Assembly (NCBI RefSeq): GCF_000372725.1
Contig: NW_005201202.1
Span: 51,335 to 115,334 of the forward strand
Source of the DNA: Emiliania huxleyi CCMP1516
Taxonomy: Eukaryota > Haptophyta > Isochrysidales > Noelaerhabdaceae
DNA: 64,000 bases
Direction: 5' to 3'
The translations under genes and the position numbers were made by a program. The notes under the pieces are model-generated. The model did not search any database, was not told where the DNA came from, and saw nothing but the letters and a program-made list of their open reading frames with translations. Positions 61,378 through 64,000 of this stretch are shown piece after piece (the first letter of the stretch is position 1; each line of letters begins with the position of its first letter).

Positions 61378-61706
61378 CGATAAGTGCGAACCTTTGTTTA
61401 CGACCAAAACGAGCAGCTTCCAGCTAGATTTACATTTTCGTGCGTACTGCGCGTTGGCGCATGACCATGAGGGGCTCGCAAAAAATAGGAGACCCCCGCT
61501 CCTGCCGGACGACTGCGCCGGTGTCGTACCATGTCATAACATTGATGGTGAGTGAGCAGAGAGTGAGCTCCTAGCAATGAGCGACGCCCATGCGGGTTGG
61601 TCATGCTGCGCGGCAGCGGGGGGACAACTTAAACCCCCAGGGCGCGAGGAGTGCCGAGACTATTGCTGCCGGGGTGTGGCGCCGGTCCCCACGCGCTCCT
61701 GCCGCT
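61378..61706. other. Convergent 3' intergenic region
   Basis: Between the CinA-like and SRA-domain stop codons. Nothing recognised beyond short AT-rich pieces. Confidence 0.4.
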
Positions 61707-63367
61707 TCAGCTGACGCGGTGGCGCTCGCCCGCGGTGCCGTCACGGTGCGCGAGGTCGACGAGCCGCTGGTGCAGCTTGGCGGACGCCTCCTTGCGCAAC
61801 GGCGGCTGGCCGGCGCACCTGAAACAGAAAGCGCGACGCGTTCCAACGGGCGGGTGTGAGCAAGACGTGGCGCCGGCTGAGAAGGCAAAGTGAGGCACGC
61901 GGGAGCTGCGGCGGTGGCGGTGGGGGAGCCGGAGCGCGGCAGGCGAGGTAGCCGCGTCTCGGACGTGTCTCGGAGGCGTCTCGGACGTGTCTCGGACGTG
62001 TCTCGGAGGCGTGTCGGAGGTGTCTCGGAGGCGTGTCGGAGGCGTGTCGCACCGGACGAGCTTGAACTTGAAGACGCCGTGCTGGCGCGCGCCGACCTCG
62101 TACTTGTAGTCGGTCACCTGCTCACAGCTTCAGGTGTGAAGAGACGCCGTCCACAGCGCCGGCCTGTGCGTGCACTCCGTCACCGCGTAGAGGCCGTCGT
62201 AGATGAAGAGGCGCTGGGAGTACGACCGCTCGGGCGGCACCTGGTGGGTGGGGGTCAGGGGAACTTCTCCACGCACACAAGGCTGGGGCGAGGGCCAAGC
62301 AACCCTCCCGACTCCACGTCCGAAGGCAAGACCGGAGCTGGCACGGCGTTGAAAGTGCAAGGCCCGGTGCGCGTGGGCGAGCGGTGTGTGTGGGTGGGTT
62401 GGTGGCAGCGAACCTCTCCCACGTACCGCAGCAGCCGGACCGGCGTGCCCCTCTCGAGGTTGTTCTTGAGCGCGAGGTTGCCTATGGGCACACTCGCTCC
62501 GTGGGTCAAGGAGGAGGAGCTGGCTGATGGCCCCCTTCGCTCGAGCGCGACGTCTGCCCTTCTCGAGCTTCTGCGCGCCCGTCTGCCGCCGGCTGCTCAG
62601 CAGGTCGTTCCCGCCCGAGCCGGTATACCACAGCTCGTCGCCGTCGTCCTCGTCGTCCTCGTACCCGCCCGACGAGACGACCGCCGTCGCGACCGCCTCC
62701 TCGCCGTCCTTGGCCGGCCGGTAGTCGATGCCCGACAGCCACTTGCGGTGCATCCCGCACACCTGAGGGGTGTGTCAGGCGGGGCGTGTCAGCGGGAGGT
62801 GTCAGCGGGGTGTGTCAGTGTCAGTAGACGTGTAGCGACGGCGGCGCGAGCAGAGTGGAGGCGGATCGAAGGGGAGGTGGTGGGATATCTCGGAAGCGTC
62901 TCGGAAGTGTCTCGGCACCTGCATCTCGGCGCGGTTGTGGAACTCGGTCCCGGGAGGCATGCCTGCGTTGCGAAGCAACAGAAGTCGTCAAACGGCGTTG
63001 AATGCGGCTGCAATACAGTCGAATGCAGCCGGCGTGTCATTTGGAGTGCTCGCTGGGACCGCCGGCAGGTGTGCTCTAGGCTGGCATGCCGGGCAGGCTG
63101 CCGACGTGCCGCCCCTCGCAGCACTTGAGCCCCAAGGCGCCGACTTCGCTCATCGCCTTGAGGTCGGCGCGGCCTCCGCCCGTCGCCTGCTTGATGCGCA
63201 CAAAGCACTCCTTGTAGAGGGCCCTCGCCTAATTAAAGTGAGGTGCGGCTGAAGACATCTCCGCACGAAGGGGTGGCAAGGGCAAGACGGCGACCTCGCG
63301 ACTCCACGTCCAAAAAGACACGAGCTGGCGCCGGCAGTGCAAGGCCCAGTCCAAGTGGGTCCATTTT

Positions 63368-63398
<31 letters not shown>

Positions 63399-64000
63399 CG
63401 TGCGTGCGTGCGTGCGTGCGTGTGAGCGCGCGCGCGCGGCGCGCCTCTTGCAGCCGGGCCACCTCCTCCTCCTCCGAGGGGGGCGGCGGCGGGAGCACGG
63501 CCGGCGCGCCCGGGTCCACCAGCCGCCTGGCGCGAGGAGCGCGCCGCGCCGCCGGCACGTCGAGCGCCGTGCCGGGCGGCAGCAGACTGGCCGCGCCGAG
63601 GCTCTCCTACACAGGAAGGTTCCGGGAAGGCTCAGAGAGCGTTTCCGAAGTAGAGGAGCAGGCTGCGCCCGAGGCTCTCCTCGGCATAGCTCTTGCGCGG
63701 CCCGCCCTCGAGCCGCGAAGAGCGGCGGCTCGCCTCGGGCAGCGGCTCGCGCGGCTTGCGCGGCTTTGGGGGCGCCCGTGCCGGCTTGAGGCGCGTCGAG
63801 GCCAGGTCGAGACCGAGCGCCGCGAGCTGCTCGTGGTTCTTGGCGATGTTGGCGAGGCGCTCTTTCTCGTACTCGGACAGCGCTGGCGCGCCGGCCGGGG
63901 CGGGCGGCGCGGGAGCGGTGGGCGCGCCCTGCGCAGGGGCTGCCGGCTCGGCTTGGCGCGCCCGCTTTTGCCCGGTCGTGGGTGATGCAGCGCGCTTCGA
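61707..64000 (-). CDS. SAD/SRA-domain protein (UHRF-like methyl-DNA reader), 5' end off window
   Basis: Minus-strand exons from the right edge: LSEYEKERLANIAKNHEQLA then ALGLDLAS and RRSSRLEGGPRKSYAEESLG; LLPPGTALDVPAARRAPRAR with SEEEEVARLQEARRA; ALYKECFVRIKQATGGGRAD; then the SRA domain: VGSLPGM/PPGTEFHNRAEM, VCGMHRKWLSGIDYRPAKDG, ATAVVSSGGYEDDEDDGDEL, WYTGSGGNDLL, LERGTPVRLLRYVGE, LFIYDGLYAV/TDYKYEVGAR, HGVFKFKLVRC/AGQPPL. By family the SRA pocket flips and binds 5-methylcytosine. No RING or PHD finger is visible in this part. At least four introns have matching sequence at the intron start and the next exon start; one (62052-61820) contains a TCTCGGA minisatellite. Confidence 0.85.
61950..62052. 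repeat. GTGTCTCGGAGGC minisatellite in an SRA intron
   Basis: About eight degenerate 10-11-bp units (GTGTCTCGGA, GGCGTGTCGG) inside intron 62052-61820. Related GGAGGTGTC/TCTCGGAAG units occur in the neighbouring intron near 62770-62920. Confidence 0.8.
63365..63440. repeat. GT, poly-G and TGCG simple repeats
   Basis: A short GT run, a run of about 16 G, then five or six GTGC units and GCGCGC, within an SRA-gene intron. Alternating purine-pyrimidine of this kind can adopt Z-DNA. Confidence 0.9.

Overview
The window is nuclear DNA of a GC-rich unicellular eukaryote. The genes are dense, lie on both strands and carry introns, mostly short (43 to 130 nt). Many introns run GC-AG instead of GT-AG: in the models I could resolve I count about 15 GC-AG and 8 GT-AG junctions. 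A plastid-lipid-associated (fibrillin) protein with a signal-like leader, a LOV photosensor, strong G/C third-position bias and abundant CT, CCG and purine microsatellites point to a photosynthetic microalga. A haptophyte is my best guess, but it rests on composition and splice-site style only. A 232-base run of N is an assembly gap.

Layout. 1-2.1 kb: a minus-strand fusion of a prolyl-4-hydroxylase-like oxygenase, Sel1 repeats and a SET domain. 2.25-7.7 kb: a fossil-rich stretch with retroelement-like ORF tails, a TIR element and one repetitive membrane-protein gene. 8.3-11.6 kb: fibrillin and a 653-aa repeat protein. 11.6-12.9 kb: a TIR element and tandem repeats. 13.6-31.0 kb: a gene-rich block holding a large polytopic membrane protein, a coiled-coil protein, an O-GlcNAc transferase, a DMT-family transporter, a membrane-anchored small heat shock protein, a stand-alone SRP54 M-domain protein, a secreted Cys-rich protein, a PCIF1-type cap methyltransferase, and an MBD/SAM protein. 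31-40 kb: repeats, a type I membrane protein with a Cys-rich ectodomain, a 317-bp AT-rich palindromic MITE, and a multi-pass ADP-ribosyltransferase. 40.7-44.7 kb: a 3.9-kb TIR-bounded element carrying ten 180-bp repeats and a Tudor-like gene. 44.9-47.7 kb: a PFK-2/FBPase-2 gene with tandem-duplicated exon pieces. 48.9-50.0 kb: a 1.07-kb hAT-like non-autonomous element. 50.3-54.9 kb: an AGC kinase followed on the same strand by PAS, SnoaL-like and LOV exons. 55-56.4 kb: fossils and repeats. 56.6-64 kb: a UPF1-like helicase, a Myb/Tudor-like protein, a CinA-domain protein and an SRA-domain protein that runs off the right edge.

Shared themes. Several genes read or write chromatin or RNA marks: SET, SRA, MBD-like, PCIF1-like and O-GlcNAc transferase. 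I see no operon-like logic linking them. The most unusual signal is in the introns. Several begin with a diverged copy of the first 7 to 21 bases of the downstream exon, and in the PFK-2 gene whole exon pieces are tandemly repeated around AT-rich spacers. That is what intron birth by local tandem duplication would leave. The second is the 3.9-kb TIR element. Its insertion can be proved within the window, because undisrupted copies of its target repeat lie at 3.6 and 5.6 kb.
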